From: Streptosporangium album
Lineage (GTDB): Bacteria; Actinomycetota; Actinomycetes; Streptosporangiales; Streptosporangiaceae
Assembly: GCF_014203795.1 (NCBI RefSeq)
Contig: NZ_JACHJU010000001.1
Coordinates: forward strand, 1,302,001 to 1,366,000
Direction: 5' to 3'
Length of the DNA stretch: 64,000 bases
Shown here piece after piece: positions 42,963 through 52,063 of the stretch. Within the stretch, counting starts at the first letter, position 1, and every line of letters begins with the position of its first letter. The translations under genes and the position numbers were made by a program. Below the pieces are notes generated by a model. It had not been told where the DNA came from. It saw only the letters and a program-made list of their open reading frames with translations, and made no database searches.

Positions 42963-43973
42963 TCACCCGCCGTACCGTTCCGGTTTCGGAGTCCGCGACA
43001 TCAGCAGCATCCCGGCCTCACTGGGGGGCATCCCGTCATGGACGACGGCCACCACGACCTCGGTGATCGGCATCTCCACATCGTGCTTTCTGGCCAGCTC
43101 CAGGACCGACTCGCAGGACTTGACGCCCTCGACGGTCTGCTTCGTCGCGGCGACGACCTCGGCCAGGGACATGCCCTGACCAAGATTCATACCGAATGTA
43201 CGGTTCCGTGCCAAGGGGGAGGTGCAGCTCGCTATGAGATCACCCATCCCGGCGAGCCCGGCGAAGGTGTGCGGGTCCGCGCCGAGCACCGCGCCCAGCC
43301 GGGAGATCTCGGCCAGCCCGCGCGTCATCAGCATCGCCCCGACGTTGTCACCGAGCCCCATCCCGGCCGCGACGCCGACCGCCAGGGCGATCACGTTCTT
43401 GACCGCCCCGCCCAGCTCCACCCCCACCACGTCGGGGTTGGTGTAAGGACGGAACCACGGCGGCAGGTGGCACGCCTCCTGGAGCCGTTCCATGGCCCGC
43501 TCGTCGGTGCAGGCGACCACGGTCGCGGCGGGCTGCCCCCGGATGATCTCACCGACCAGGTTGGGTCCCGACACCACGGCGACCCTTTCCTGCGGCACCT
43601 CCGCGACCTCGCAGATCACCTCGCTCATCCGCTTGGTGGTGCCGAGCTCGACGCCCTTCATCAGGCTGACCAGCACCGCACCGGGCGGCAGGTCCGGCTT
43701 CCAGGCGGTCAGGTTCGACCGCAGCGTCTGGGAGGGGACCGCGAGCACCACGAAGTCGGCGCCGTCGAGCGCCTCGGCGGGATCGGTCGTGGCCCGCAGG
43801 GTCTCCGGCAGGGTCGCACCGGGCAGGTAGTCGGGATTCTCGTGGCGCCGGTCGATCGCCTCCACGATCTCCGGACGCCGCCCCCACAGGGTCGTCCGGG
43901 TCCCCGCCCTCGCCATGATCATCGCAAAGGTGGTGCCCCACGATCCTGTGCCGAATACAGCCGCCTTAGTCAT
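42963..43973 (-). CDS. gpsA: Glycerol-3-phosphate dehydrogenase [NAD(P)+]
   Basis: A 336-residue enzyme reducing DHAP to sn-glycerol 3-phosphate for phospholipids. It has the NAD-binding FGTGSWGTTFAMIMARAG, LAVPSQTLRSNL, catalytic GVELGGAVKNVIALAVGVAA with the general-base Lys, and the family's GLAGMGDLIASCTSPLARNR. Downstream plsC lies 20 bases upstream of its start on the same strand, so the two form a phospholipid operon (plsC first). Confidence 0.96.
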   Translation of the reverse strand: MTKAAVFGTGSWGTTFAMIMARAGTRTTLWGRRPEIVEAIDRRHENPDYLPGATLPETLRATTDPAEALDGADFVVLAVPSQTLRSNLTAWKPDLPPGAVLVSLMKGVELGTTKRMSEVICEVAEVPQERVAVVSGPNLVGEIIRGQPAATVVACTDERAMERLQEACHLPPWFRPYTNPDVVGVELGGAVKNVIALAVGVAAGMGLGDNVGAMLMTRGLAEISRLGAVLGADPHTFAGLAGMGDLIASCTSPLARNRTFGMNLGQGMSLAEVVAATKQTVEGVKSCESVLELARKHDVEMPITEVVVAVVHDGMPPSEAGMLLMSRTPKPERYGG

Positions 43974-43993
43974 CTCATCACCGTATGTCGAAT

Positions 43994-44707
43994 TCAGTTG
44001 CCGGAAGGTCTCTTGAACGGCACCTCGGGTGCCTCCTCCTCGCGTAACTCGGCGAGCAGGGACGTGATCGCCGCCATGATGTCGGCGGTCGCATCGCGCA
44101 GGACGCCCGCGTGGAGCTCCTGCCCCATGTACTTCGACAGGTCGACCGGCGGTCCCGTCAGCACGCGGAAGGTCGCGCGCGAAAAGAGCCGGGGCTTCTT
44201 GCTCCCGTAGGGAAGGATCTCCTGGGCCCCCCAGTGGGCCACCGGGATCACCGGCGCGCCGGTGGCCAGGGCCAGCCGCGCCACGCCCGTCCTGCCCTCC
44301 ATCGGCCAGAACCGGGGGTCACGGGTGCAGGTGCCCTCGGGGTAGAACAGCACGCACGCCCCGCCGGCGATCCGCTCCTCGGACTCCTTGAGCGAGCGGG
44401 CCGCGTCGGCGCTCCCCCGGTAGACCGGGATGGCCATCAGCGACTTCACCATGTGCCCGATCACCGGCACCGAGAAGAGCCCCGACTTGGCCAGGATCGT
44501 CGGCCAGCGCCCGTTGTCGTAGAGGTAGTGCGACAGCAGGATGGGGTCCAGCCACGAGAGGTGGTTGGTCGCCAGGATGATCCCACCGGACCGCGGCAGG
44601 CGGTCGGCCCGGCGCCAATCCTTCTTGACCAGCAACCACGCGAGCGGCTTGACGATCGTAACGGCCACGGCGACCCAGAACCGGGAAGGCCATCCAGGGC
44701 GTCTCAT
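43994..44707 (-). CDS. plsC: 1-acyl-sn-glycerol-3-phosphate acyltransferase
   Basis: A 237-residue membrane-associated acyltransferase that makes phosphatidic acid from lysophosphatidic acid. The HX4D motif is NHLSWLDP and the EGT motif is FYPEGTCTRD. FWVAVAVTIVKPLAWLLV at about 9-26 is the membrane anchor. GGAGGAG just ahead of ATG 44707 sets the start; a M four codons further upstream is less well placed. It leads the plsC-gpsA operon and is divergent from cofC. Confidence 0.93.
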   Translation of the reverse strand: MRRPGWPSRFWVAVAVTIVKPLAWLLVKKDWRRADRLPRSGGIILATNHLSWLDPILLSHYLYDNGRWPTILAKSGLFSVPVIGHMVKSLMAIPVYRGSADAARSLKESEERIAGGACVLFYPEGTCTRDPRFWPMEGRTGVARLALATGAPVIPVAHWGAQEILPYGSKKPRLFSRATFRVLTGPPVDLSKYMGQELHAGVLRDATADIMAAITSLLAELREEEAPEVPFKRPSGN

Positions 44708-44785
44708 GGGCTCCTCCATTTGAGCGGAATGCGCCCTAAGTGTCCCGGCTGGCTCTCTGGGATGTCGAGGCGAGATGCTAAGGCT

Positions 44786-45457
44786 ATGCCCGCATCGGAG
44801 AGCTCTGGCTGGACCCTCGTCGTCCCGGTCAAGACACTGGTCGCCGCCAAGACCCGGCTCTCGGAGGCGGCCGGGCCGCACCGGGCGGAGCTGGCCGTGG
44901 CGATCGCCTGCGACACGGTCGAAGCCGCGCTGAGCTGCGTGCTCGTCGCGCGGGTCGTGGTGGTGACGGGTGACCCGGTGGCGGCGGAGCCGCTCGGCGG
45001 AGTGGGTGCCCACGTCGTCGGCGACCCGGAGGCGGGGCTGAACGCGGCGCTGAGGCGCGGCGCCCAGGAGGCGGTACGGCTGGCGCCCGGCGCCCCCGTC
45101 GGCGCTCTCCAGGCCGATCTGCCCGCCCTCCGCCCGGCGGAGCTGGCCCCCGTGCTCGCCGCCGCCGCGGAGTTCGACCAGGCGTTCCTGCCCGACGCGG
45201 CCGACGTCGGCACGACCTTCTACGGCGTACGGCCCGGTGTCCCCTTCACCCCGGGATTCGGCGGCGAGTCACGCGACCGCCACCTGCGGCGTGGCGCGAA
45301 GGAGATCTGCCTGGAGGGGATCGACTCGGTCCGCCGGGACGTCGACACCCCCGACGACCTGCGAGCGGCCCTGGCCCTCGGTCTGGGACCGCGCACGCTG
45401 AAGATGGTCGAGACGATCAGAGGGGGGTTCCCCGCCGGGGGACCCCCCTCTCCGTGA
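44786..45457 (+). CDS. cofC: 2-phospho-L-lactate guanylyltransferase (F420 synthesis)
   Basis: A 223-residue nucleotidyltransferase that activates 2-phospholactate (or PEP) with GTP for coenzyme F420. WTLVVPVKTLVAAKTRLSEA is the nucleotide-binding start, ALQADLPALRPAELA carries the metal-binding Asp, and TFYGVRPGVPFTPGFGGES and RDVDTPDDL end the family profile. It is the only F420 gene in the window and shows the organism makes this cofactor. A terminator overlaps its last codons. Confidence 0.92.
   Translation: MPASESSGWTLVVPVKTLVAAKTRLSEAAGPHRAELAVAIACDTVEAALSCVLVARVVVVTGDPVAAEPLGGVGAHVVGDPEAGLNAALRRGAQEAVRLAPGAPVGALQADLPALRPAELAPVLAAAAEFDQAFLPDAADVGTTFYGVRPGVPFTPGFGGESRDRHLRRGAKEICLEGIDSVRRDVDTPDDLRAALALGLGPRTLKMVETIRGGFPAGGPPSP
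45419..45451. terminator. Terminator overlapping the end of cofC
   Basis: A 15-bp stem (one G-T pair) joins 45419-45433 and 45437-45451 around a 3-base loop, inside the last codons of cofC and 47 bases past the MFS gene's stop on the other strand. Confidence 0.75.
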
Positions 45458-45497
45458 CATCGGCGCTCAGTGTCCGGCGTGTCCGCGACACTGCCGA

Positions 45498-46955
45498 TCA
45501 GTGCCCCTCAAGTGCCTCTTCACGGGCCTTCCGCGGCAGCAGGAAGGCGGTGACGAAGGTCAGCAGCAGCATTCCGGCCACCACCCACAGGACGACCCGC
45601 ATCGCACCGGCGAGGTCGGGGTTCGGCCCGCCGGCCACCAGATCGAAGAAGACCGTGCCGAGCAGGGCGACGCCGAAGGCTCCGCCGAGTTGCTGGACGG
45701 CGGTCAGCGTGCCGGAGGCCGAACCGGTCTCGTGCTGCTCGACACCGGCCAGCACGATGTCGAAGAACGGCGCCATCAGCAGGCCCATGCCGATGCCGGT
45801 GACCGCGAGGGCTGGGACGAACTGCCAGGCGGTCACCGTCGCCCCCGCCATGGTGATCGTCAGCAGGACGCCGAGCGTGCCGAGTGTCATGACGAGAACG
45901 CCGCCCTGCAGGACCTTGCGGCCGAACCTCGCCACCGTCTGGGCCAGGCCGAAGCCGGCGACCATACCCAGCGACCAGGGAATCATCACGAGACCGGCCT
46001 TGAGCGTGGAGTAGCCGAGGCCGATCTGGGTGTAGAGGTTGAACACCAACATGAAGCCGGACATGGCGGAGAAGAAGACCAGACCGGTCAGCAGGCCGCC
46101 GGTGAAGGCCCGCTTGCGGAACAGGCTCGGCACGACCAGTGGGTCACCGCCCGTGCGGCTCTTGCGGGATTCGAACCATCCGAAGCCCGCGAAGACCACG
46201 ACCGAGGCTCCCATCATGACGAAGGACCAGACAGGCCAGCCGTCCTCCCTGCCCTGCACGAGCGGGAAGACCAGGAGCAGTCCGGCTATGGAGGCCAGGA
46301 TCACCCCGGGGACGTCGAGCCTGAGCGGGTGCGGCGAGCGCGACTCGGGCAGGAAGCGCAGCCCGGCGATGACGGCGGCCAGGCCGAGCGGCAGGTTGAT
46401 CAGGAAAATCATTCGCCAGCCGGTGCCGAAGAAGTCGGCGTCGATCAGCCACCCGGCCAGGATCGGGCCGCCCACCGAGGACAGGCCCATGACGGGGCCG
46501 AACATGCCGAACGCCGCGCCCATCTCTTTCGGGGGGAACATCTCCTTGATCATGCCCAGTCCCTGCGGCAGCATGACCGCGCCGAACAGACCCTGCACGA
46601 CCCGGGCGCCGACGAGCAGTTCGGGTGACTGGGCGACCGCGCAGAGCAGTGAGCCCACGGTGAACCCGGCCGCACCGATGAGGAACATCCGCCTGCGGCC
46701 GAAGATGTCCCCCAGCCGCCCGCCGGTGATCAGGCCCACGGCCATCGAGAGCGTGTAGGCGGCGCCGAGCCACTGGATCGTGGCGGCGGTGCCGCCGAGC
46801 TCGGCCTGGATGGTGGGCGAGGCGATGTTGGTGACCATCGCGTCGAGAAGGTCCATCACCTCGGCGGCCAGGATCACCGCCAGGGCGGCCCAGCGCCATC
46901 GGTAGGCAGGTGGTTCCGCCACCGATCGGGCCGGAACCGTCACGTCTGCGGTCAT
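45498..46955 (-). CDS. MFS drug exporter of the DHA2 (EmrB/QacA) family
   Basis: A 485-residue transporter with about fourteen transmembrane helices. Motif A GGRLGDIFGRRRMFLIG follows helix 2, an Asp pair in EVMDLLDAMVTNIASPTI lies in helix 1, and motif C-like GPILAGWLI follows. The family uses proton antiport to expel dyes, antibiotics or antiseptics. ATG 46955 with AAGGAG upstream is the start; the longer frame passes through the shared promoter. It is divergent from a TetR gene with several repeats in the gap. Confidence 0.9.
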   Translation of the reverse strand: MTADVTVPARSVAEPPAYRWRWAALAVILAAEVMDLLDAMVTNIASPTIQAELGGTAATIQWLGAAYTLSMAVGLITGGRLGDIFGRRRMFLIGAAGFTVGSLLCAVAQSPELLVGARVVQGLFGAVMLPQGLGMIKEMFPPKEMGAAFGMFGPVMGLSSVGGPILAGWLIDADFFGTGWRMIFLINLPLGLAAVIAGLRFLPESRSPHPLRLDVPGVILASIAGLLLVFPLVQGREDGWPVWSFVMMGASVVVFAGFGWFESRKSRTGGDPLVVPSLFRKRAFTGGLLTGLVFFSAMSGFMLVFNLYTQIGLGYSTLKAGLVMIPWSLGMVAGFGLAQTVARFGRKVLQGGVLVMTLGTLGVLLTITMAGATVTAWQFVPALAVTGIGMGLLMAPFFDIVLAGVEQHETGSASGTLTAVQQLGGAFGVALLGTVFFDLVAGGPNPDLAGAMRVVLWVVAGMLLLTFVTAFLLPRKAREEALEGH

Positions 46956-47052
46956 GGGGGGCTCCTTGCCTGTCTGCTGAATGACGTCGTGCCCGTGGGA
47001 ACGGCGCCTGTTCCGAGATGCCTGCGCGGGGTGTTCGCCAGGAGACGCCCAA

Positions 47053-47168
47053 CATGGAAGAACATCGTTCACTTTACATGAACATCGATCTATCAATGAA
47101 CAATGTTCTTCCATGCGCGCACCGTTCTCAAGATATGTCGCAATGCGCCCGCAGACAAGATATGTCGC
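47053..47168. promoter_or_regulatory. Layered repeats between the MFS and TetR genes
   Basis: A 13-base inverted repeat CATGGAAGAACAT (47053-47065) / ATGTTCTTCCATG (47103-47115) flanks TGAAC boxes, including GAACA-A-TGTTC at 47098-47108. Beside it, CAAGATATGTCGC is directly repeated at 47129-47141 and 47156-47168. The 271-base gap has no gene and probably carries both promoters and the TetR operators. Confidence 0.6.
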
Positions 47169-47226
47169 GAAAATGAGCGCCGTTCTCTTTGATGATCGCT
47201 GTTCAGCCGGGCGTTACACTGGTGAC

Positions 47227-47991
47227 ATGAGTGACGAGCTGCCCGCGCTGCCCTGGGAGCGGACACGCCGGAGGACTCCCCCCGCGCGGATCCCGCTCAC
47301 CCGCGACCGGATCGTCGACGCCGCCTATGTGGTGCTCGACCGCGAGGGATACGAGAAACTGAGCATGCGCCAGGTCGCCGCCGAGCTCGGCGTGGCGGTC
47401 TCGGCCCTCTACGCCCACGTGCGCAGCAAGGACGAGCTGTTCGAGCTGATGTACATCCGGATGTTCCGGGGATGGACCCTGCCCGCCCCCGACCCCGCGC
47501 ACTGGCCCGAGCAGGTCATGGAGTTCGCCAGGGGCAGCCGGGCCCGGCTGCTGGAGCACCGTGACATGGCCAGGATCTCCCTGGGCTCCGTACCGTTCGA
47601 CCCCGAGGTGCTGCCGCAGCTGGACCAGCTCCTCGGCATCTTCCGGGCGGCGGGGCTACCCGACCGGGTGGCGGGCGCCGCGGGAGACGTGATCTCCACC
47701 TTCATCGACGGCTTCGCCTACGAGGAGAGCATGTGGGAGGACCGCCGCCGCGAGTCCAAGGAGGCCTCCTGGAAGGAGCTCCAGACCAGCCTGGAGCAGT
47801 ATTTCAAGGACCTGCCGGCCGACCGCTTCCCCAACCTGGTCGCGCTCTCGGACTTCCTGCTCGACAAGTCCAACGACGACCGGTTCAACCTGGGCATGGA
47901 GATCATCATCCGCGGGCTGGCGTCCTTCACCGAGGAGACCGGGGACTCGAAGTCTTCCGGCGCACCGGAATCAGGCGAGGGGCAAGGCTGA
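47227..47991 (+). CDS. TetR/AcrR-family regulator with TetR_C_1-like domain
   Basis: A 254-residue repressor. After a Pro/Arg-rich 20-residue lead, the HTH is LTRDRIVDAAYVVLDREGYE, KLSMRQVAAELGVAVSALYA, HVRSKDELFELMY (about 24-76). The remainder is a ligand domain like TetR_C_1 (FARGSRARLLEHRDMARISL). It is divergent from the MFS exporter, which it probably represses until a substrate binds, the TetR/QacA arrangement. Its 3' end overlaps the convergent ABC permease gene by 21 bases. Confidence 0.9.
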   Translation: MSDELPALPWERTRRRTPPARIPLTRDRIVDAAYVVLDREGYEKLSMRQVAAELGVAVSALYAHVRSKDELFELMYIRMFRGWTLPAPDPAHWPEQVMEFARGSRARLLEHRDMARISLGSVPFDPEVLPQLDQLLGIFRAAGLPDRVAGAAGDVISTFIDGFAYEESMWEDRRRESKEASWKELQTSLEQYFKDLPADRFPNLVALSDFLLDKSNDDRFNLGMEIIIRGLASFTEETGDSKSSGAPESGEGQG

Positions 47992-49911
47992 GGCCGAGCC
48001 CTCCTTCGGCTCCTCGGCCCGCGCTGCCTCCGCACGGGCCTTCAGCTCCGTCCTCGCCTTCTCCTTCGCCTTCCGGCTCTCGGCGAGGTACACCACCAGC
48101 ATGCCGCCGAAGCCCGCCAGACCGATCAGGATCATGCCCGCGATCACCGGCCACTGCCATGGATCCGGCATGTACAGCGCGAGGAACCACACCCGGTCGG
48201 TCGAGCCGCTGAGTTTGATGCCCAGGGGCACCAGGCCCTGCGGGAACAGCCCGAGGATGCCGATGGCCATGCTGCCCCACATGAGGAACCGGCTCTTGGC
48301 CCCCATCGTCTCGAACGCCGACGGCGCCTTCGCCGTCCCCGGGCCGTCGACGACGGCTTGTTGCCTGCCCGACCGCATCAGCTGCAGCAGGTCGGGGCCC
48401 TTCTCGCGCAGCCGCCGCGCGGCCAGGTCACCGAACCACGCGTAGCAGACGACGCCGACCAGGAGGCCGGTCGGCACGCTTGCCCACAGGAGCAGGGACC
48501 GATCGAGCAGCTGCCCCGCGAGGGCCACGCCGAGCGCGGGGAGGACGGCGACCACCGTGGGGAAGAACATCAGGAACGACTGGCTGGTGACGTCTCCGTG
48601 ATCCAGCGGCGAGTTCTTGATCTTGTGCGGATCCGGCCCCGGCACGAGACCGACGACGGAGATCCAGATCAGCAGACCGGCACCGCCGCCGAGTGCGGCG
48701 AGGTTGGCCGCCAGCGCCCACGGCACCAGGGAGAGGTCCCCGTGCAGGACCGAACCCGTGGCCGTCATCACGAGTGTCATGGGGCCGAACACCGTCAGCC
48801 AGGCGAGCTGCCGGGCCCGTACGTCGGCCTTCTCCTTGCCGGGCAGCATCAGCGTCATCCACAACGCGGTGCCGTCCTGGCCGTAGAGGTTCGCGCACGT
48901 CGCGGCACCCATCAGCGCGGTGGCCGCGCCGACGAACGGGAAGAACCCGGTGAAGTCGAGCATCAGCGGGAACAGCGCGGTGATGACCGAGAACGCGGCG
49001 GGTAGCGTGATGTTCTGGGTGCGCAGCGGATCGCGCCACCACGTGCGCATCTCCTTGAGGTAGAGCACGCCCAGATCGCTGCGCGCGGCCCAGCCCCTCG
49101 GCGCCGCCCGCTCCGCCGAGGACCCGCGCACCACCGCGCGAGCGAGCCGCTGCGGTCCCAGCAGCCTCGTCCACACCAGGAACAGCACCACGACGAGGAC
49201 GGCGAGCGCCGCCAGCGGTCCGACGGTCCACCACCAGTCGCCGCGGCCCGCGGCCTCCACGGAGAGCAGGCCCCAGCTGGAGGGCAGCGACCGCAGGACC
49301 GTGGAGAGCCGGGGCGGGAACCCCTGCTCGAGCAGGACGTAGATCCCGATGAAGATGATCCAGGAGAACGAGGCCAGCGCGATCATCGCCGCGGTCACCG
49401 TCGCGGTGACGACGCCTCCGAAGCGGGACCTGGCCAGCGCGCCGAACATCAGCGAGACCACCCGTGACAGCAGCACCACCAGCAGGAGCAGCAGGATCAC
49501 CGCCGGGACCGAGACCACCACGGCCCTCAGGTTCAGCCGAGCGGCGAAAACGATCAGCGAGGTGAACGCGAAGAGCGTGACCACCGTGGTGACGGCCACC
49601 ATGGCGGAGGCGAGCAGGCCCAGGGCCAGGGTGCCGCGCGGTATCGGCTGGCGGTGGAAGTGCTGGCCGTTGAGCGGAGGCTCGCCGGCGAACGTCGGGC
49701 CGACCATCCAGCCCAGGGCCCACAGCGCGAAGGTCACCGCGAGCAGGTCCATCAGCATCCGCGGGTGCGAGAAGTCGAAGAATGCCAGGACGATGGTGGC
49801 GATGGCCAGACAGAGACCGACGGTCCCGCCCAGGACGACCCACGCCATCTTGCCGCCGGTCGCGGTGTTCCGCAGCACGGCGAGCTTCATACGGATCAGG
49901 ACACCAACCAC
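47971..49911 (-). CDS. ABC transporter permease (ABC-2-like, large)
   Basis: A 646-residue membrane protein with about 14-16 hydrophobic segments in two halves (about 25-260 and 310-600), each with a motif like GGKMAWVVLGGTVGLCLAIA or TCANLYGQDGTALWMTLMLP. GTG 49911 (AAGGA upstream) overlaps the ATPase stop by 16 bases. The C-terminus is a charged Ala/Glu/Lys coiled segment. The family is a poorly studied ABC-2 group in actinomycetes, paired with an N-terminal ATPase, and likely exports a lipid or peptide. It shares no gene with the MFS system apart from proximity. Confidence 0.8.
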   Translation of the reverse strand: MVGVLIRMKLAVLRNTATGGKMAWVVLGGTVGLCLAIATIVLAFFDFSHPRMLMDLLAVTFALWALGWMVGPTFAGEPPLNGQHFHRQPIPRGTLALGLLASAMVAVTTVVTLFAFTSLIVFAARLNLRAVVVSVPAVILLLLLVVLLSRVVSLMFGALARSRFGGVVTATVTAAMIALASFSWIIFIGIYVLLEQGFPPRLSTVLRSLPSSWGLLSVEAAGRGDWWWTVGPLAALAVLVVVLFLVWTRLLGPQRLARAVVRGSSAERAAPRGWAARSDLGVLYLKEMRTWWRDPLRTQNITLPAAFSVITALFPLMLDFTGFFPFVGAATALMGAATCANLYGQDGTALWMTLMLPGKEKADVRARQLAWLTVFGPMTLVMTATGSVLHGDLSLVPWALAANLAALGGGAGLLIWISVVGLVPGPDPHKIKNSPLDHGDVTSQSFLMFFPTVVAVLPALGVALAGQLLDRSLLLWASVPTGLLVGVVCYAWFGDLAARRLREKGPDLLQLMRSGRQQAVVDGPGTAKAPSAFETMGAKSRFLMWGSMAIGILGLFPQGLVPLGIKLSGSTDRVWFLALYMPDPWQWPVIAGMILIGLAGFGGMLVVYLAESRKAKEKARTELKARAEAARAEEPKEGSASALPLA

Positions 49912-50762
49912 GACAGTCCTTCCCCGCCACCGATCTCGACTCCGACCAGGTCGACGAAGGTCTCCTCAAGCGAGCGGTCGCCGCGCACCTCGTCGAGCGG
50001 CCCTGCGGCCACGACCCGGCCCTTGGCCATCACCCCGACCGTGTCGCACAGTTGCTCGACCAGCGCCATGACGTGGCTGGAGATCAGCACCGAACCGCCG
50101 CCCGCGACGAATCGCTTGAGGATCTGCTTGATCGTGGCCGCGGAGACCGGGTCGACGGCCTCGAAGGGCTCGTCGAGCACCAGCAGCTTCGGTCCGTGCA
50201 GCAGCGCGGTGGCCAGACCGATCTTCTTGCGCATGCCCGTGGAGTAATCGACGACCAGGGTGCGCTCCGCCGGGCCGTCGAGCTCCATGACGGCGAGCAG
50301 TTCGCCGGTGCGCTGCGCGGCCTCGGCGGCGTCCAGGCCGTGCAACTGCCCCAGGTAGGTGAGCAGTTCCCGTCCGGTGAGCCGCTCGGGCATCGCCAGC
50401 CCGTCGGGCAGCACCCCCATGAGCCTGCGGGCCCGCAACGGCTCTTTCCACACGTCGACGCCGTGGACCGAGGCGCGGCCCTCGTCCGGCCGCTGCAGAC
50501 CGACCGCCATGGACAGCATGGTGGTCTTCCCCGCACCGTTCGGCCCAACCAGCCCGTAGAAGGACCCCGGAGCGACCGTGAGGTCGGCGTGGTCCACCGC
50601 CGTGTGCTCGCCGAACGTCTTGTGCAGACCCACAAGACGGAACGCTGCCACCTCACCCTCGCCGGACGCGGCGGTGGCCGCCTCCTTCTCCGTGGTCCGC
50701 GAGATTCCCGAGTGCACGCCGATTCCCTCGGTACTGGGCTTCGTGCGAGGAGGAGATGTCAT
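49896..50762 (-). CDS. ABC transporter ATP-binding protein
   Basis: A 288-residue ATPase. After about 40 residues of low complexity come VGPNGAGKTT (Walker A), LPDGLAMPERL (Q-loop position occupied by D), a signature DYSTGMRKKIGLATALLHGP instead of LSGGQ, Walker B LLVLDEPFEAVDPV, and the switch His in ISSHVMAL. The S-T-G-M-R-K-K signature is typical of the ABC-2 NodI/DrrA branch. Start 50762 follows GAGGACC. It drives the 646-residue permease encoded next to it. Confidence 0.9.
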   Translation of the reverse strand: MTSPPRTKPSTEGIGVHSGISRTTEKEAATAASGEGEVAAFRLVGLHKTFGEHTAVDHADLTVAPGSFYGLVGPNGAGKTTMLSMAVGLQRPDEGRASVHGVDVWKEPLRARRLMGVLPDGLAMPERLTGRELLTYLGQLHGLDAAEAAQRTGELLAVMELDGPAERTLVVDYSTGMRKKIGLATALLHGPKLLVLDEPFEAVDPVSAATIKQILKRFVAGGGSVLISSHVMALVEQLCDTVGVMAKGRVVAAGPLDEVRGDRSLEETFVDLVGVEIGGGEGLSWLVS

Positions 50763-50978
50763 GGTCCTCGACGCTAGGGTTCGCACCCGGCACGAGGAAT
50801 GGACATATCCCCCGAGTGAGGGTGCACCTAGCTACACGGCCACTCGGCCCTCTTGGTTCTGCAGGGCATCACGAGCGCCAGATGATGGTTGCCGGCGTCT
50901 CCGCTCCGCCGTACGCGGACAGTGATCATGCCAGCCCTCCGCAGGGCGGACCTTTTCCCCAGGGGTTACGCTGGTCGG

Positions 50979-51188
50979 GTGCAGGCGACGGTGCGGACCT
51001 TTGACGCGGCGACCCGGTCGGGATCGGTGTTCCTGGACGACGGGAGCGAGATCCCGTTCGGCGCGGCGGCGTTCGACGCCGGACCACTGCGGCTGCTCCG
51101 CTCAGGTCAGCGGGTGAACATCACCGTGGAAGACGACCGGCTCACCTACATCACGCTCTCGACCTTCCCGCTCCCGGGACAGGCCTGA
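50979..51188 (+). CDS. Small cold-shock-like protein
   Basis: A 69-residue protein, VQATVRTFDAATRSGSVFLD, DGSEIPFGAAAFDAGPLRL, RSGQRVNITVEDDRLTYITL. The S-G-S-V-x-L-D-D-G and RSGQRV wording resembles a cold-shock (OB-fold) domain with the RNP1 aromatic residues replaced. Such short proteins are conserved near cofC/HU in actinomycetes. GTG 50979 is the start implied by the homologous opening. Function unknown. Confidence 0.8.
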   Translation: MQATVRTFDAATRSGSVFLDDGSEIPFGAAAFDAGPLRLLRSGQRVNITVEDDRLTYITLSTFPLPGQA

Positions 51189-51256
51189 GCTTCCTTCCCG
51201 CTCCCGGGGCGGGCTGAGCCCTCCGGATCCGCGGGCCGGGGCCACCAGGACCCCAT

Positions 51257-51287
51257 GGCTCCCGGCTCCCGGCTCCCGGCTCCCGGC
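51257..51287. repeat. GGCTCCC microsatellite
   Basis: Four exact copies of GGCTCCC (51257-51284) plus GGC. Such a repeat in non-coding sequence could vary in copy number. Confidence 0.85.
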
Positions 51288-51324
51288 GAGACGCCCCCAC
51301 ACGCTCACCCCAGACGAGCCGGAC

Positions 51325-51352
51325 GCCCGGACTCCCCAATGGGAATCCGGGC
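51325..51352 (-). terminator. Terminator of the HU gene
   Basis: GCCCGGA (51325-51331) and TCCGGGC (51346-51352) pair, with a near-perfect inner stem, 16 bases past the HU stop. Confidence 0.6.
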
Positions 51353-51367
51353 CGCCCATGTGAGGCC

Positions 51368-51667
51368 CTACTTTTTCTTCGCGGCCTTCTTCCCCTCCAC
51401 GTTGACGAGCTCCTTGAAGTCGGAACCGGGCCGGAACTTCGGGCCCCAGCTCTCGGCGACCTTGATCTCGGCACCCGTTGAAGGATTGCGTGCCGTGCGA
51501 GCCGGCTTGTGCACCATCTCGAAAGCGCCGAAGCCGGTGATGGAGACCTTGTCCCCGCTGGCGACAGCCTTCTGGATGGCGTCGAGCACCGCGTTCACGG
51601 CCTCGGTGGCTGTCTTCTTGTCGCCTACCCGATCGGCGATCGCGTCGACGAGTTCTTTCTTGTTCAT
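51368..51667 (-). CDS. hup: HU-family DNA-binding protein
   Basis: A 99-residue nucleoid protein, MNKKELVDAIADRVGDKKTA, VSITGFGAFEMVHKPARTAR, NPSTGAEIKVAESWGPKFRP. The beta-arm Pro and the RNPxTG signature are present. It has only a short KKAAKKK tail, so it is the bacterial-type HU (HupA-like), not the long Lys-rich actinobacterial HupB/HupS. GGGGGAGC precedes ATG 51667. Confidence 0.95.
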   Translation of the reverse strand: MNKKELVDAIADRVGDKKTATEAVNAVLDAIQKAVASGDKVSITGFGAFEMVHKPARTARNPSTGAEIKVAESWGPKFRPGSDFKELVNVEGKKAAKKK

Positions 51668-51808
51668 AAAGGTTGCTCCCCCTGTTACCGATGTCTGGGA
51701 GTGGGTCATGAGGCAGAAAACCCGTCTCACCCGATTTGTCACGGCACGGGGTCTCAACAGAGCGAGAAACCCCTTGCCGCTTGAAATTAGGGGACGGAGC
51801 CGTGCGAC

Positions 51809-52063
51809 TCAATCACCTTCCGCAATGTTTCCAGCACTCGGCGTATCTGAAACCAGAGCATCAAGGTCGAGAAGGAATAAATCAAGACGCCCCGCTGCAT
51901 GACCGAGATCACGCTTGGCGACATCGCAGATGGAAAGCAGGCGTCTGGCCAGACGCTCCCTCTGCGCGAGAGGCGCGCGCAGCGAACGGACGCGGCGGTG
52001 CGCATCGCGCAGCCGCCGCGCCAACTCGTTCTCCGAACGCGTCAGACGGTCGTCGGCAGCCAT
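51809..52063 (-). CDS. Small helical protein of unknown function
   Basis: An 84-residue charged protein, [60 protein letters not shown], likely helical throughout with an amphipathic pattern. The first 22 bases overlap the end of leuD, so translation is coupled. I do not recognise the family. Its place between leuD and HU and its coding bias support it. Confidence 0.55.
   Translation of the reverse strand: MAADDRLTRSENELARRLRDAHRRVRSLRAPLAQRERLARRLLSICDVAKRDLGHAAGRLDLFLLDLDALVSDTPSAGNIAEGD

Noticed and set aside
44994-45213. Minus-strand frame over cofC
   Set aside because: Ala/Ser-rich shadow with no start signal; cofC accounts for the conservation.
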